This document shows positions 36,471 through 46,180 of a stretch of DNA of 64,000 nucleotides, one piece after another. The position numbers and the translations under genes were made by a program. Each line of letters begins with the position of its first letter. Position 1 is the stretch's first letter. This stretch comes from Acetobacterium woodii DSM 1030 (GTDB lineage: Bacteria; Bacillota; Clostridia; Eubacteriales; Eubacteriaceae). The stretch lies in assembly GCF_000247605.1 (NCBI RefSeq), contig NC_016894.1, forward strand, positions 2,965,732-3,029,731, read 5' to 3'. The notes under the pieces are model-generated. The model saw nothing but the letters and a program-made list of their open reading frames with translations, was not told the origin of the DNA and made no database searches.

Positions 36471-39400
36471 CGGTATCACCTCCCTGAATTAATTTAAAAA
36501 ACTGTTCTTTTTTCATGGTCGCTTTTAAAACGTCGTAACCACCTTTAATAATTTCATCATCAAATTGGCAAATGCCCTTATACTCACAAAATTGGCAGGC
36601 ACGGGTGTTACCTTTTTTATAAGGGCGAATTTTTATATCGCCCTCATAAATCTTTTTAATCTGACGAACAACGGTTTTTCTGACATAATCGATGATCTCT
36701 TCAAATTCGTTTTGACTTAATTTAAATTCCGACCGATATACCGGTAAAATTTCTGACGTTTTGGTGTCACTATTATGATCCATGGCCGCAATGACAACCG
36801 CGTCATCCAACAGCAAGCCATTTAATTTGAAAGATTTATTGATCGCTGCTTCAATTTTTTCACCAAAATCCAACCGCGGCATCGGATCATCGACATAAAA
36901 GTAGAAAGTACCGCCAGGCAGTAATTCATCGGCATCAATGACCATCATGGCTCCATCTAAATAAACCAGCAATTGCAGCGATAATCCATAATAAATATCA
37001 TCGTAACCTAATTTTTTGCTGCCGGTTTTATAATCAACCACCTTGACCCAAGTATTGCCATCCTTTTCGTATAAATCCAGACGATCAATTTTTCCATAAA
37101 TTTTCACTTCACCCAACTGGGTATCCGGCAAGCTGACCTCTCTCTCAAAACTAAATTCAGTTGCTTTCGGTTCAAACTCACCGGCGCACAATTGCTGCAC
37201 CAAAATATCAATCGACTTTTTCCCGACTCGTTCGAGTTTTTTACCCAGGTACTGATTTTGTCCGGTACTGTTAAACACGTTAGTTTTAATCTGCGGCAGA
37301 CATTTTGCCATAACGTCTTCAACCATCTTATCCCGTTGGGTTTTGGGCAAGCTTCGCAGATCAAGATTTTTCGCTTGAACGGTTCTGAAAAAACCATCAA
37401 TCAGTTCATGCAGCAACGTACCGATTTCCGGTGCTTCAATATTATAAATCGGCCGGCCCTGGGGTTTTAATCCATATTTGACGTAATGCGAAAAAGGACA
37501 TTGCCGGTGCGTTTCCAACCGCGTTATGCTGGTCCGCAGATTTTTTCCATAAAGTGTCGTTGCCTCAGACCCGGTCATTTCCTGAGATACCCCGGTATAG
37601 TTAAGCGCTGTCAACAAATTCTGATAGCGCTTTTGATAGTCCGGATTATTTTTATACCACACCTTCACCACGTTCCACAATGCCGCGGCCTTTATTTTTT
37701 CCGGGTTATTATCGGCATCCTGATTGTTTCTTAAATAACTGATCAACTGCCACAGCGTCCCTTCCGGGGTACTCAAAAGCTCCCAGAATCGCTCAACGCC
37801 ATCATTTATGGCCGAATTAATTTGAATTTTCGGAAAAATCTCAACCAGTTGACTGAGTAAAATACTGGGTTGTTGTGTTTTTCCTTCCATATCGGCAAGT
37901 GCCCAATGTAGTGCTAACTGAGATTTGGGTCTGGTTAATAAATCATAAACCAAAAATCGTTCCTGATCCATTTGAAAACTCCGGTTATTTTGCAGTTTAA
38001 TCTGATGGGCACCTAATATCTGCCGCTCTAAATCCGAAAAAAGATTTGGTTCGGTTCCGCTCCCAGGAATTTTCCCTTCATTTAAACCAAAAACGATCAA
38101 TACTTCAAACGCACTACTGCGACTTCGTCGTAAATCAGTAATACTGACATAATCCCGCTGCGGCGGAATAATCCCCAGCTGATAACCCTGAAAGCCGCTT
38201 TTTAAAATGCGTAAATAAGCGTCTTTCGTCATCGCATCATCACCCATGGTTTCGACAATTTGATCAAAAACTTCGATCAGAATATTCCAAATCTGATGGT
38301 AGATTTCCATCGCTTCATAATTACCGGCTTCGGTTAATTTTTCGACTAAGCTATCAATTTTTTCAGGAATTGCTGTCGCTACTAAAAAGTCATATAACGC
38401 TTTGGTATAATCTTTCGCGGTTTTTCCCAGTGCCATCGCTTCTTTTAACTGGACTAGCGGAATCATCAGTCTTTTTCTGAGGACATTCAAATTTTCAAGG
38501 TCCAGTGCCTCATTCTGGCTGATCCTGGTAAATTCACGTTCCCATTGTTTGCCCCGGATTCCGAACTCAATCGCATAATTTTCCAAATCTTCACACTCTT
38601 CAAGGGTAATCGTTGCAAAACCGGTTTTAACAAAACCAAAAACATCATCAATCCGGTAATTATTCTGGATCACCTCTAACGCTGTCACCACCGCCTCAAT
38701 CAAGTGGTTATCGCCAATCGCCCGTAAATCGTCCATAAAAAACGGGATTTTATATTGCGTGAAAACCCGTTTGATGATACTGCCATATTCCTCCATATCG
38801 CCAGTCAGAACAACGATATCGCGAAAAGAAAAACCGTCGTCGCGAATAAGCTCAATAATTTTGCGGGCCCCTGTTTCCACCTCTTCCCAGGTGTTTTGAC
38901 ATTGGTTTAAGGTTATTTTTTGCACTTCTTGATTAAAGATTTTTTTGGGGTAAGCAAAAAGATTGGCTTCCAGATGTTTGAGTTCCGGTTGTTTAGCAAG
39001 ATCTCCTGAAACCGACTCCAGTTTAAACGAAACCGCGCTACTCGCACCAATTTGCTTAAGCGCATTGATGGTATTTTGAGTTAATTGAAAAACCTCCTGA
39101 TCTCTGGCGTCAGGATTTGGATCGTAGGGTAACGCAATATGGATTTCATTAACTGTTGTTGCCAAATTGCGAATCATCTGATAATCCTGGGCAGAAAAGT
39201 TTTGAAAACCATCGAGCCAGATTTCGCCATTTTTCAGGAACTTTGCTAACGGAATTTTTTGACAAACCAGATTTCGAAAATCTTCCTGATCTTTACGATC
39301 ACTCCCCAATAGTTCTTGAAAATAGCGATAGATCTTAATCACATCATCCATTTTTTGCAACATAATTCCATGATTTAAGTTTTTTTGCGTCAGTTCTAAT

Positions 39401-39810
39401 TGCGTCAGGGTGATCTCATTTTGCTTTAATTCACTGATTAAATCGGAAATACTTCTGAGAAAACCCGGTTTTTTAACACTGGAACGATAAATGGTTAAAT
39501 CTTCCTGGATGTCACTTAAAGCTTTCTGCAACAGCATATCTTTGCCGTGGTTATCCATGTAGGTTTTTATCAGCCCGCCGGTTTCCTGTAACACGCGGTT
39601 TCCCAATCGTTTGGGACTGAGCACTTCAACATTTAATAATCCCGAAAACTGATTGGCCTGAATCAATGCTTCTTCAGCGCCTAAAGTAAACTGTTCGGGA
39701 ACCATTAAATAAAGTTTTTCTTTTTTTGATGCTAACGCCTCGCTGATTTGCCGATAAACCGTTTCGCTCAAAACCTGTGACTGCCGGCCAACCATCATTG
39801 TAATCCCCAT
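36454..39810 (-). CDS. addB: AddB, ATP-dependent helicase/nuclease subunit B (degenerate Walker A)
   Basis: 1118 aa. The C-terminal nuclease has VKVVDYKTGSKK and the iron-sulfur cysteines (RQCPFSHYV, then CQFCEYKGICQF). The region LMVPEQFTLGAEEAL is typical of AddB. The expected N-terminal GRxGSGKS loop reads GRQSQVLSE, with neither the GK pair nor a usable P-loop. The rest looks intact, so this is probably loss of nucleotide binding rather than a broken gene. The second ATG (39810) is preferred because AAGGA is 7 bases upstream of it but directly abuts the first (39816). Confidence 0.93.
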   Translation of the reverse strand: MGITMMVGRQSQVLSETVYRQISEALASKKEKLYLMVPEQFTLGAEEALIQANQFSGLLNVEVLSPKRLGNRVLQETGGLIKTYMDNHGKDMLLQKALSDIQEDLTIYRSSVKKPGFLRSISDLISELKQNEITLTQLELTQKNLNHGIMLQKMDDVIKIYRYFQELLGSDRKDQEDFRNLVCQKIPLAKFLKNGEIWLDGFQNFSAQDYQMIRNLATTVNEIHIALPYDPNPDARDQEVFQLTQNTINALKQIGASSAVSFKLESVSGDLAKQPELKHLEANLFAYPKKIFNQEVQKITLNQCQNTWEEVETGARKIIELIRDDGFSFRDIVVLTGDMEEYGSIIKRVFTQYKIPFFMDDLRAIGDNHLIEAVVTALEVIQNNYRIDDVFGFVKTGFATITLEECEDLENYAIEFGIRGKQWEREFTRISQNEALDLENLNVLRKRLMIPLVQLKEAMALGKTAKDYTKALYDFLVATAIPEKIDSLVEKLTEAGNYEAMEIYHQIWNILIEVFDQIVETMGDDAMTKDAYLRILKSGFQGYQLGIIPPQRDYVSITDLRRSRSSAFEVLIVFGLNEGKIPGSGTEPNLFSDLERQILGAHQIKLQNNRSFQMDQERFLVYDLLTRPKSQLALHWALADMEGKTQQPSILLSQLVEIFPKIQINSAINDGVERFWELLSTPEGTLWQLISYLRNNQDADNNPEKIKAAALWNVVKVWYKNNPDYQKRYQNLLTALNYTGVSQEMTGSEATTLYGKNLRTSITRLETHRQCPFSHYVKYGLKPQGRPIYNIEAPEIGTLLHELIDGFFRTVQAKNLDLRSLPKTQRDKMVEDVMAKCLPQIKTNVFNSTGQNQYLGKKLERVGKKSIDILVQQLCAGEFEPKATEFSFEREVSLPDTQLGEVKIYGKIDRLDLYEKDGNTWVKVVDYKTGSKKLGYDDIYYGLSLQLLVYLDGAMMVIDADELLPGGTFYFYVDDPMPRLDFGEKIEAAINKSFKLNGLLLDDAVVIAAMDHNSDTKTSEILPVYRSEFKLSQNEFEEIIDYVRKTVVRQIKKIYEGDIKIRPYKKGNTRACQFCEYKGICQFDDEIIKGGYDVLKATMKKEQFFKLIQGGDTDAVDQ

Positions 39811-39854
39811 GCGCATTTCCTTTCTTATTTTTCAAACTACAAATTTTTTGTTAT

Positions 39855-39890
39855 TTGAAAAAATCACCATCTTTAATAAAGATGGTGATT
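39855..39890 (-). terminator. Terminator downstream of trpS
   Basis: Perfect 13-bp stem (39862-39874 with 39878-39890) with a T6 tail on the minus strand. Confidence 0.75.
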
Positions 39891-39959
39891 AAATCTATCA
39901 ACCGCAAATAACTGAATTCAAACAATGCGTTACGATCTTAGCATTACTTCAAACCCATG

Positions 39960-40970
39960 TTAGACGGTCACAAAACCGACTTTTTTTCGCACCTTAGCCA
40001 AGGTTCTCCAGGCAATCTGAGAGGCTTTTTCGGCGTGGGTATGCATGATCTGTTCCAGATATGCTTTTTCATTTAACAATCGCTGGTATTCGTTCTGAAC
40101 CGGAAGTAGGGTGTCAGCAACCGATTCACCAACCGCCTGTTTGAAATCACCATATCCTTTTCCTTCAAATTCTTGGGTAATCTCGTCCAATGTTTTACCA
40201 GTGGCACAAGCATAAATTTCCATCAAATTAGAAACCCCCGGTTTTTCTTCACGATTATGGGTAACCGCCATATCCGAGTCTGTCACCGCACGTTTAAATT
40301 TCTTCACAATCGTTTTAGAATCGTCGAGCAATGACACAAAAGCATTGATATTTTCATCCGATTTTGACATTTTACGCGCCGGCTCCTGAAGACTCATAAT
40401 CCGAGCCCCAGATTCGCCAAAATAAGCTTCCGGTACTTTAAACACATTTCCATAGTTTTGGTTGAAACGCATTGCGATATCTCTAGCCAATTCCACATGC
40501 TGCCTTTGATCGTTCCCCACTGGCACTAAATCGGTTTGATATAAAAGAATATCAGCCGCCATCAAGACCGGGTATTCAAACAAACCAACGCGAATATTTT
40601 CCCCTTGTTTTTGGGATTTATCTTTAAACTGGGTCATTCGGCTAAGTTCACCCATATAGGTTGAACAGTTTAAAATCCAGGCCAGTTCTGAATGTTCCGG
40701 TACCATCGACTGTACATAAAGAATCGATTTTTCGGGGTCAATGCCAAGGGCTAGCAGCAAGGCAATCGATTCATAGGTTCGTCTTCTCAAGTCAGCCGGA
40801 TTTTGCGGCATCGTGATGGCATGGAGATCTACGACGCAAAAAATACTGCGGTAATCCTCCTGCATCTGGACCCAATTTTTCATGGCGCCAAAATAATTTC
40901 CGATGGTAAATGTTCCGGATGGTTGTATTCCGCTGTATACTATTTTTTTTACTGGTGCTTCCGTTGTCAT
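39960..40970 (-). CDS. trpS: TrpS, tryptophanyl-tRNA synthetase
   Basis: 336 aa. Class I synthetase with the HIGH-equivalent TIGN (PSGTFTIGNYFGA) near residue 20 and KMSKSDEN near residue 197. The middle carries the Trp-site segment DLVPVGNDQRQHVELARDIA. It charges tRNA-Trp. AAGGAG lies 7 bases before the ATG. No T-box leader was seen in the 170 bases upstream. Confidence 0.96.
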   Translation of the reverse strand: MTTEAPVKKIVYSGIQPSGTFTIGNYFGAMKNWVQMQEDYRSIFCVVDLHAITMPQNPADLRRRTYESIALLLALGIDPEKSILYVQSMVPEHSELAWILNCSTYMGELSRMTQFKDKSQKQGENIRVGLFEYPVLMAADILLYQTDLVPVGNDQRQHVELARDIAMRFNQNYGNVFKVPEAYFGESGARIMSLQEPARKMSKSDENINAFVSLLDDSKTIVKKFKRAVTDSDMAVTHNREEKPGVSNLMEIYACATGKTLDEITQEFEGKGYGDFKQAVGESVADTLLPVQNEYQRLLNEKAYLEQIMHTHAEKASQIAWRTLAKVRKKVGFVTV

Positions 40971-41141
40971 ATTAACTCCTTATTCTAATGATGATATGAT
41001 AATTACAACTGAACGCTGTATTACCCATTATTTATTTCGGTTTAGTGTTTGATAATTCGCTACTGATAATTATTTTAAGTCATTCATCGCTTAAAAATCT
41101 TAGCTTTTGATAATCGATCCCCATTTTATGATAAATTCGTC

Positions 41142-41954
41142 TTATCTTAATTTCAGTTCAGTTATTTCCAATGAATCACAATCAAGTTCCAACTCTTTGA
41201 TCATCCGCTCAAAAATATCATAATCGGCGGTTGTCAAAATCTGCGTGGTTCCGATTTTTTCCTGAGAGTTAAAATAATTAAACTCCGTAAGGTGTTTGTT
41301 GAGCTGTCTGACCAAACCATTAGCCGGATTGATCAGTTCAAGCTCCGGGTACATTTGCCGGATCGTTACCGATACAATCGGAAAATGGGTACAACCTAAT
41401 AATAGTTCTTCAATCACGACGCCTTGTTTGATTCCCTTTAATAAAATTGGTTCAACGGCTTCTCGGATATTATTTTTTAAGCTTTTCAAATTACTTTTTC
41501 CGTCATTGATTACTTTTGCCAAGGTATGAGTCCCTTGGGCAATGTATTTAATATCTTCGGTCCAAAGTTCCAATTCTTTTTCATACCCTCGGTTTTTAAC
41601 CGTTGCGGTGGTCGCAATAAGTCCTACCAAACCGCGCTCCCGCCAATTTATGGTTTCTTGTACCCCAGCTTCGATAACACTGAATAATGGGACTCGCGAG
41701 GTTAATTCGGCAATAAGCGAAGATAAGGTATTACATGCTAAAACTACCACTTTTACCCCACGGTTCTCTAAATCGCGGATAATACTATTGGCTAATAGAA
41801 TCAACTCATCATTTTCCCGCTCGCCATAAGGCATCCGTTTAGAATCACCAAAATAGATATAGTTTTCATTGGGTAATCGCTCCTGAAGTGCTTTAAGTAC
41901 CGTAAAACCGCCGATACCCGAATCGATGACGCCAATGGATCCATTGTTATCCAT
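41142..41954 (-). CDS. murI: MurI, glutamate racemase
   Basis: 270 aa. It has IGVIDSGIGGFTVLKAL with the catalytic Asp region, YFGDSKRMPYGER, and the two catalytic cysteines in VLACNTLSS and LLGCTHFP. It makes D-glutamate for peptidoglycan. The ATG at 41954 has AGGAAAG upstream and lies 4 bases after the xpt stop. The neighbouring frame extends upstream into xpt without a better site. It is probably cotranscribed with xpt. Confidence 0.95.
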   Translation of the reverse strand: MDNNGSIGVIDSGIGGFTVLKALQERLPNENYIYFGDSKRMPYGERENDELILLANSIIRDLENRGVKVVVLACNTLSSLIAELTSRVPLFSVIEAGVQETINWRERGLVGLIATTATVKNRGYEKELELWTEDIKYIAQGTHTLAKVINDGKSNLKSLKNNIREAVEPILLKGIKQGVVIEELLLGCTHFPIVSVTIRQMYPELELINPANGLVRQLNKHLTEFNYFNSQEKIGTTQILTTADYDIFERMIKELELDCDSLEITELKLR

Positions 41955-41958
41955 GGTT

Positions 41959-42552
41959 TTACTTCTTTCCTGATTGATCACGGAAAATTATTCCTTTTTC
42001 CTCACTCATTTCATCAACGATTGCCAACGACTCCAGGGGAATTCCTTTTTGACGAATCAGGGTACCGCCATCTTGAAATCCTTTTTCGATGGCAATACCA
42101 ACCCCAATCAAGGTTGCTCCAGCCTGTTCAATCAGGTCAATCAAAGCTTCCACCGCTTTTCCATTCGCCAAAAAATCGTCGATTATTAAAATACGATCAG
42201 TCGTGCTTAAATATTTTTTTGACACCATAATTTTATAAGCTTGCTGTTTAGTATAGGAATAGACATCACTGGAATAGATTTCATCATCTAAATTCAGTGA
42301 CACATATTTTTTTCCAAAAACCACCGGACAATAGTCAAAATATCTGGCCGTACTCGTGGCAATCGCAATTCCCGATGTCTCAATAGTCAGTATTTTATTG
42401 ACTTCCTCTCCGGCAAAGCGTTTGGCAAAGGCTTTTCCCATTTCTTCAAATAATGCCACATCTAATTGATGATTTAAAAAAGAATCCACCTTAAGAATTC
42501 CCTGGCCTTTGACGCGGCCTTCTTGTCTAATTTTAGTTTCTAATAATTCCAT
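41959..42552 (-). CDS. xpt: Xpt, xanthine phosphoribosyltransferase
   Basis: 197 aa. The PRPP loop reads ILIIDDFLANGKAVEAL, and the N terminus MELLETKIRQEG is typical of Xpt. It converts xanthine and PRPP to XMP for purine salvage. AAGGAG is 7 bases upstream of the ATG. In many Firmicutes a purine riboswitch precedes xpt. Here none is seen, but a different structured RNA and a terminator lie just upstream. Confidence 0.94.
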   Translation of the reverse strand: MELLETKIRQEGRVKGQGILKVDSFLNHQLDVALFEEMGKAFAKRFAGEEVNKILTIETSGIAIATSTARYFDYCPVVFGKKYVSLNLDDEIYSSDVYSYTKQQAYKIMVSKKYLSTTDRILIIDDFLANGKAVEALIDLIEQAGATLIGVGIAIEKGFQDGGTLIRQKGIPLESLAIVDEMSEEKGIIFRDQSGKK

Positions 42553-42608
42553 TAACTACTCCTTCGTATCCTAATCGAACTATTATAACATATTCTTATC
42601 GATTTAAA

Positions 42609-42638
42609 CAAAAAAAAGCGGGAATTTTTTCCCGCTTT
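42609..42638 (-). terminator. Terminator between the structured RNA and xpt
   Basis: A 9-bp GC-rich stem (42615-42623 with 42630-42638) with a T8-like tail on the minus strand. It is about 57 bases upstream of the xpt start. Confidence 0.85.
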
Positions 42639-42639
42639 A

Positions 42640-42815
42640 GGTTGCTGATGAAAACCCGCACCGACGAATTATTAATCGTTTGTTTGCTGCAGAATCGGAC
42701 AGGCTAAGGCCATGTCCGCTCTGATGCAAACAACCTGATTAATAATTATCGGTACTGCAACGTATTTTGCCGACAGTCTCAAGTGAAAATTTCTACCCGC
42801 TTAAAGCCTAATTGC
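42640..42815 (-). ncRNA. Strongly structured putative RNA upstream of xpt (unrecognised class)
   Basis: A 94-base segment (42660-42753) folds into one long, near-continuous hairpin. From outside in it pairs ACCGA/TCGGT, an 11-bp AT stem, GTTTGC/GCAAAC, CAGA/TCTG, CGGACA/TGTCCG and GGC/GCC, closed by a 4-base loop, with small bulges between. Flanking bases may form an outer stem (TTAGG/CCTAA). AAGCGGG occurs both at the 5' side and in the following terminator, so the two could compete. It may be a small RNA with its own terminator, a 6S-like RNA, a leader controlling xpt, or the 3' end of the EF-G transcript. I cannot assign it. Confidence 0.45.
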
Positions 42816-42827
42816 TATTTATTATTG

Positions 42828-44900
42828 TTATTCTTTTTGCGCTGCGGCAATTACTTTTTCAGCGATCATCATTGGAGCTTCTTCATAACGCACAAAGTCC
42901 ATTGAAAATTCACCACGCGCCTGAGTCATTGAACGAAGTTCGGTAGCATACTTGAACATTTCGGCCAATGGCGCTTCGGCCAAAATTCTTTGTTTGCCGC
43001 CGGAAGCAGATTCCATTCCCATAATTCGGCCCCGTTTTTTATTTAAATCGCCCATGATATCACCCATGTATTCTTCGGGCACCGTGATATCAATATGATA
43101 AATTGGTTCCAGCAGAACCGGTGCAGCCTCTTTCATCCCTTTACGATAAGCTGCTGTGGCCGCCATTTTAAAGGACATTTCATCAGAATCGACCGCATGA
43201 TAGGAACCGTCATAAAGGGTTGCCTTAACGCCGGTTACCGGATAACCGGCCAAAACGCCTTCAATCATACACGTTTCCAAACCTTTTTCCACTGCGGGAA
43301 TAAAGTTCCGGGGAACCGCTCCGCCGACAACCTTGTCAACGAACTGGAACGGCGCATTCTGATCATTTCCCGGCTCAAAATCAATCCAAACATGACCAAA
43401 TTGGCCACTGCCACCCGATTGTTTTTTGTGTTTTCCTTCGGCCGTTGCTTTTTTCTTGATCGTTTCCCGATACGGAACCTTCATATCAACAAGGTTAACA
43501 TCAACCCCAAATTTCTGTTTCAATTTCTGTGAAATAATTTCCAGATGCATTTCACCCAAACCGGATACCAGCGTTTGTTTTGTTTCCTTATTCCGACTAA
43601 CCGTCATGGTCGGATCTTCTTCCACTAATCGATGTAAACCAGTCGCTAATTTATCAATATCCGCTTTTGTTTTTGGTTCGATTGCCATCGCGATAATTGG
43701 TTTAGGTAATTCAATTTTATCATAAACAATTGGGGCTTTAATGCTGGTTAAGGTATCCCCAGTGACCGTTTCATTTAATTTTGAAAAAGCCCCGATATCG
43801 CCGGCTTCCAATTTTTCAACCTCAATTTGTTTATTTCCTCTTAACACATAAATATGGTTTGTTTTTTCTTTTACTTCCTGTGTGGCATTATATATTTCAA
43901 TGGAGTGATCCAAAACCCCAGACATAACTTTAAAAATTGATAACTTACCAACATACGGGTCAGCAACAGTTTTAAATACCAATGCTGAAAAAGGTTCGTC
44001 GTTGCTACATTTTCGCTCGATTTCTTTTTTGTCACGGGGATCTTTACCGACTTCAAATTTGCCTTCACCGGGTGATGGCAAGTATTCAATCAGCATATTT
44101 TCCAGTGTTTCAACCCCAATATTAAGGGTTGCCGAAGTACATAATACCGGGATCAATTCGCCGTCAATAACCCCTTTGCGAATCCCACTATGAATTTCAT
44201 TTCGAGTTAATTCTTCGCCTTCAAAATATTTTTCCATCAGGCTTTCGCTGGTTTGTGCAACCGATTCCATAATCATATCACGGTATGGTTCAAGCTCGCT
44301 TTTCATTTCATCTGAGATTGCCACATCAAAACAGCGATTATCTTTTCGCTGGCTACCACTCATATCAACGATGTTAACTACGCCAGTCATGGCTTCGCCT
44401 TCACCCATTGGTAATTCAAATGGTACCACCTTATTACCAAAGGTTTGTTTTAAGGCATCCATTACCTTTGCAAAGGTAGCATTCTCGCGATCCATTTTAT
44501 TAACTACAATAAATGCCGGTACGTTTGCTTTCTCTAAAAGCTCAATGGCTTTTTCGGTGCCAACCTGAACCCCTGCCAATGCATCAACAACAATAACAAC
44601 TGCATCTGCCACTCGCAGCGCCGCATAAGCGTCACCAATAAAATCAAAATAACCTGGCACATCAATAAGATTGATCTTATGTCCACCAAATTCTAAAGGA
44701 ATAATAGATGAAGAAATTGAAAACTTTCGTCTTTTTTCTTCAGGATCAAAGTCCGATAGGGTATTTCCCTCGTCAATTTTTCCCATACGATCAACGGCAC
44801 CTGCATTAAATGCCAATGCTTCAGTCAAGGTTGTTTTGCCGCTTCCACCGTGACCTAATATAAGAATGTTACGGATGTTTTTTGTTGGATACGTTTTCAT
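42828..44900 (-). CDS. Elongation factor G paralogue (EF-G-like, not the main ribosomal fusA)
   Basis: 690 aa. GTPase motifs GHGGSGKTTL, DVPGYFDF and NKMD are followed by domains II-V with the C-terminal EF-G fold. The segment MGKIDEGNTLSDFDPEEKRR and the absence of rpsL, rpsG or tufA neighbours mark it as the EF-G2-type paralogue found in many Firmicutes. Such paralogues may work in ribosome recycling or stress; the exact role is not established. It has GAGGGGG 7 bases before the ATG and follows the sigma factor module. Confidence 0.88.
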   Translation of the reverse strand: MKTYPTKNIRNILILGHGGSGKTTLTEALAFNAGAVDRMGKIDEGNTLSDFDPEEKRRKFSISSSIIPLEFGGHKINLIDVPGYFDFIGDAYAALRVADAVVIVVDALAGVQVGTEKAIELLEKANVPAFIVVNKMDRENATFAKVMDALKQTFGNKVVPFELPMGEGEAMTGVVNIVDMSGSQRKDNRCFDVAISDEMKSELEPYRDMIMESVAQTSESLMEKYFEGEELTRNEIHSGIRKGVIDGELIPVLCTSATLNIGVETLENMLIEYLPSPGEGKFEVGKDPRDKKEIERKCSNDEPFSALVFKTVADPYVGKLSIFKVMSGVLDHSIEIYNATQEVKEKTNHIYVLRGNKQIEVEKLEAGDIGAFSKLNETVTGDTLTSIKAPIVYDKIELPKPIIAMAIEPKTKADIDKLATGLHRLVEEDPTMTVSRNKETKQTLVSGLGEMHLEIISQKLKQKFGVDVNLVDMKVPYRETIKKKATAEGKHKKQSGGSGQFGHVWIDFEPGNDQNAPFQFVDKVVGGAVPRNFIPAVEKGLETCMIEGVLAGYPVTGVKATLYDGSYHAVDSDEMSFKMAATAAYRKGMKEAAPVLLEPIYHIDITVPEEYMGDIMGDLNKKRGRIMGMESASGGKQRILAEAPLAEMFKYATELRSMTQARGEFSMDFVRYEEAPMMIAEKVIAAAQKE

Positions 44901-45001
44901 GCTGTTTCCCCCTCGCTTATTTTGCCAATGATTTAATTGGTTTTTTTTGGTATAACGCTATTTTATAATATTTTTTATAAATAATCCACAAAAAGATTCA
45001 T

Positions 45002-45754
45002 TTATAAATCTTCTTTTATTTTTTTCATCACTTTTTTTTCAATTCGTGATACTGTCATCTGCGATTTGTTAATAAATTCTGCTACTTCCTTTTGCGTTTT
45101 GCCTTGAAAAAAACGTTGTTCGACAATAATTCGCTCAACCGGATTCAGTGATTGAATGTTTTGCTTTAATAACTCTATGTTTTCAACATTTTCCATATTG
45201 TTATCTAGGTTTCCTAATAAATCCATTAAGCTGACTTCCTGGCCATCCTGATTACTTTCATATTCCATCGATAATGATTTAGGATAATAGGCATTGCTAC
45301 TTTCCATCGCCTTAATAATGCTTTCTTCCGATATTTCCAGGTAACTAGCAATTTCCGATATTTTAGGCGAACGCATCAATTTATGTTCCAACGTTGTTCG
45401 CGTCTGATTAATTTCGCGATTTAAATCCTGAACTTTTCGGGGAATCCGAATCAACCATTCACGGTCGCGGTAATATCGTTTGATTTCACCAATTATTGTT
45501 GGGGTTGCAAAGGTATCAAACTCATAACCCCGATTCACGTCAAATCGGTCCACCGCATACATTAATCCTAAACAGGCAACTTGAAAAATATCTTCATTAT
45601 CGCCACTTTTATGTCCATATTTGCGAGAAAGAATCTTGGGGATATAAAGATAGTTTTCAATTAGTCGATCCCGCAACTCCCGATCCCGTGTTTTCTCATA
45701 TTCGACAAATAACTTTTTTACTTCTTCTTTACTTATTTTTTTTTCATACTTCAT
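45002..45754 (-). CDS. sigB: Alternative sigma factor of the SigB/SigF group
   Basis: 250 aa. Region 2 contains DIFQVACLGLMYAVDRFD and EFDTFATPTIIGEIKRYYRD, both hallmarks of the stress/sporulation sigma-70 group. Region 4 is the final helix-turn-helix (KTQKEVAEFINKSQMTVSRIE). It redirects RNA polymerase when freed from RsbW. It lies directly after rsbV-rsbW and overlaps rsbW by 11 bases. The chosen ATG lacks a strong ribosome site, so coupling is likely; a GTG at 45808 is an alternative. It could be named SigF by homology, but the operon holds no other sporulation genes. Confidence 0.88.
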   Translation of the reverse strand: MKYEKKISKEEVKKLFVEYEKTRDRELRDRLIENYLYIPKILSRKYGHKSGDNEDIFQVACLGLMYAVDRFDVNRGYEFDTFATPTIIGEIKRYYRDREWLIRIPRKVQDLNREINQTRTTLEHKLMRSPKISEIASYLEISEESIIKAMESSNAYYPKSLSMEYESNQDGQEVSLMDLLGNLDNNMENVENIELLKQNIQSLNPVERIIVEQRFFQGKTQKEVAEFINKSQMTVSRIEKKVMKKIKEDL

Positions 45755-46157
45755 GAGTCGTCGATAGGTTCTTAACCATGGTAATTGAGGTTCCAAATCC
45801 TCTCTCACTAATAATCTCTACCCTATCCATTAGTGATTTGATGATAAATAAACCAAAGCCACCTAATTGTTTTCCATTGAGATCCGGCATGGCAACTGAC
45901 TCTGGTTCAAAACCAACCCCTTGGTCCGTGACTGTAAAAACAAGTTTCTGATTCTCCACAACATAAGTCAAATCATAAGTGGTTTCAGGATTTTTACTAT
46001 GGTTTAACGCATTCGTACAGGCTTCCGATACTGCGACTTTCAGATCTTCCACATCACCAATAGAAAACCCCATATTATTTGCTACAGAAGCTATTGTGAG
46101 ACGTGCCAAGCTGACATATTCAGGTTTAGTTGGCAGTGTCAGTTTTATACTATCCAT
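45744..46157 (-). CDS. rsbW: RsbW/SpoIIAB-type anti-sigma factor (serine kinase)
   Basis: 137 aa. GHKL ATPase with N-box EACTNALNH, G1 DQGVGFEP and G2 GGFGLFIIKSLMDRV. It binds and inhibits the downstream sigma factor and phosphorylates RsbV. The ATG at 46157 has AAAGGAAAG upstream. It lies between rsbV and the sigma gene. Confidence 0.92.
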   Translation of the reverse strand: MDSIKLTLPTKPEYVSLARLTIASVANNMGFSIGDVEDLKVAVSEACTNALNHSKNPETTYDLTYVVENQKLVFTVTDQGVGFEPESVAMPDLNGKQLGGFGLFIIKSLMDRVEIISERGFGTSITMVKNLSTTHEV

Positions 46158-46180
46158 TCTTCTTTCCTTTCTCATTTTTA

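Noticed and set aside
40971-41141. T-box leader upstream of trpS
   Set aside because: No T-box core sequence (AGGGTGGNACCGCG-like) and no terminator fold were found.
42660-42753. Similarity of part of the long hairpin to group I intron P4-P6 (GCGGACATGG)
   Set aside because: Only about ten bases match, and there is no intron core, splice context or interrupted gene.
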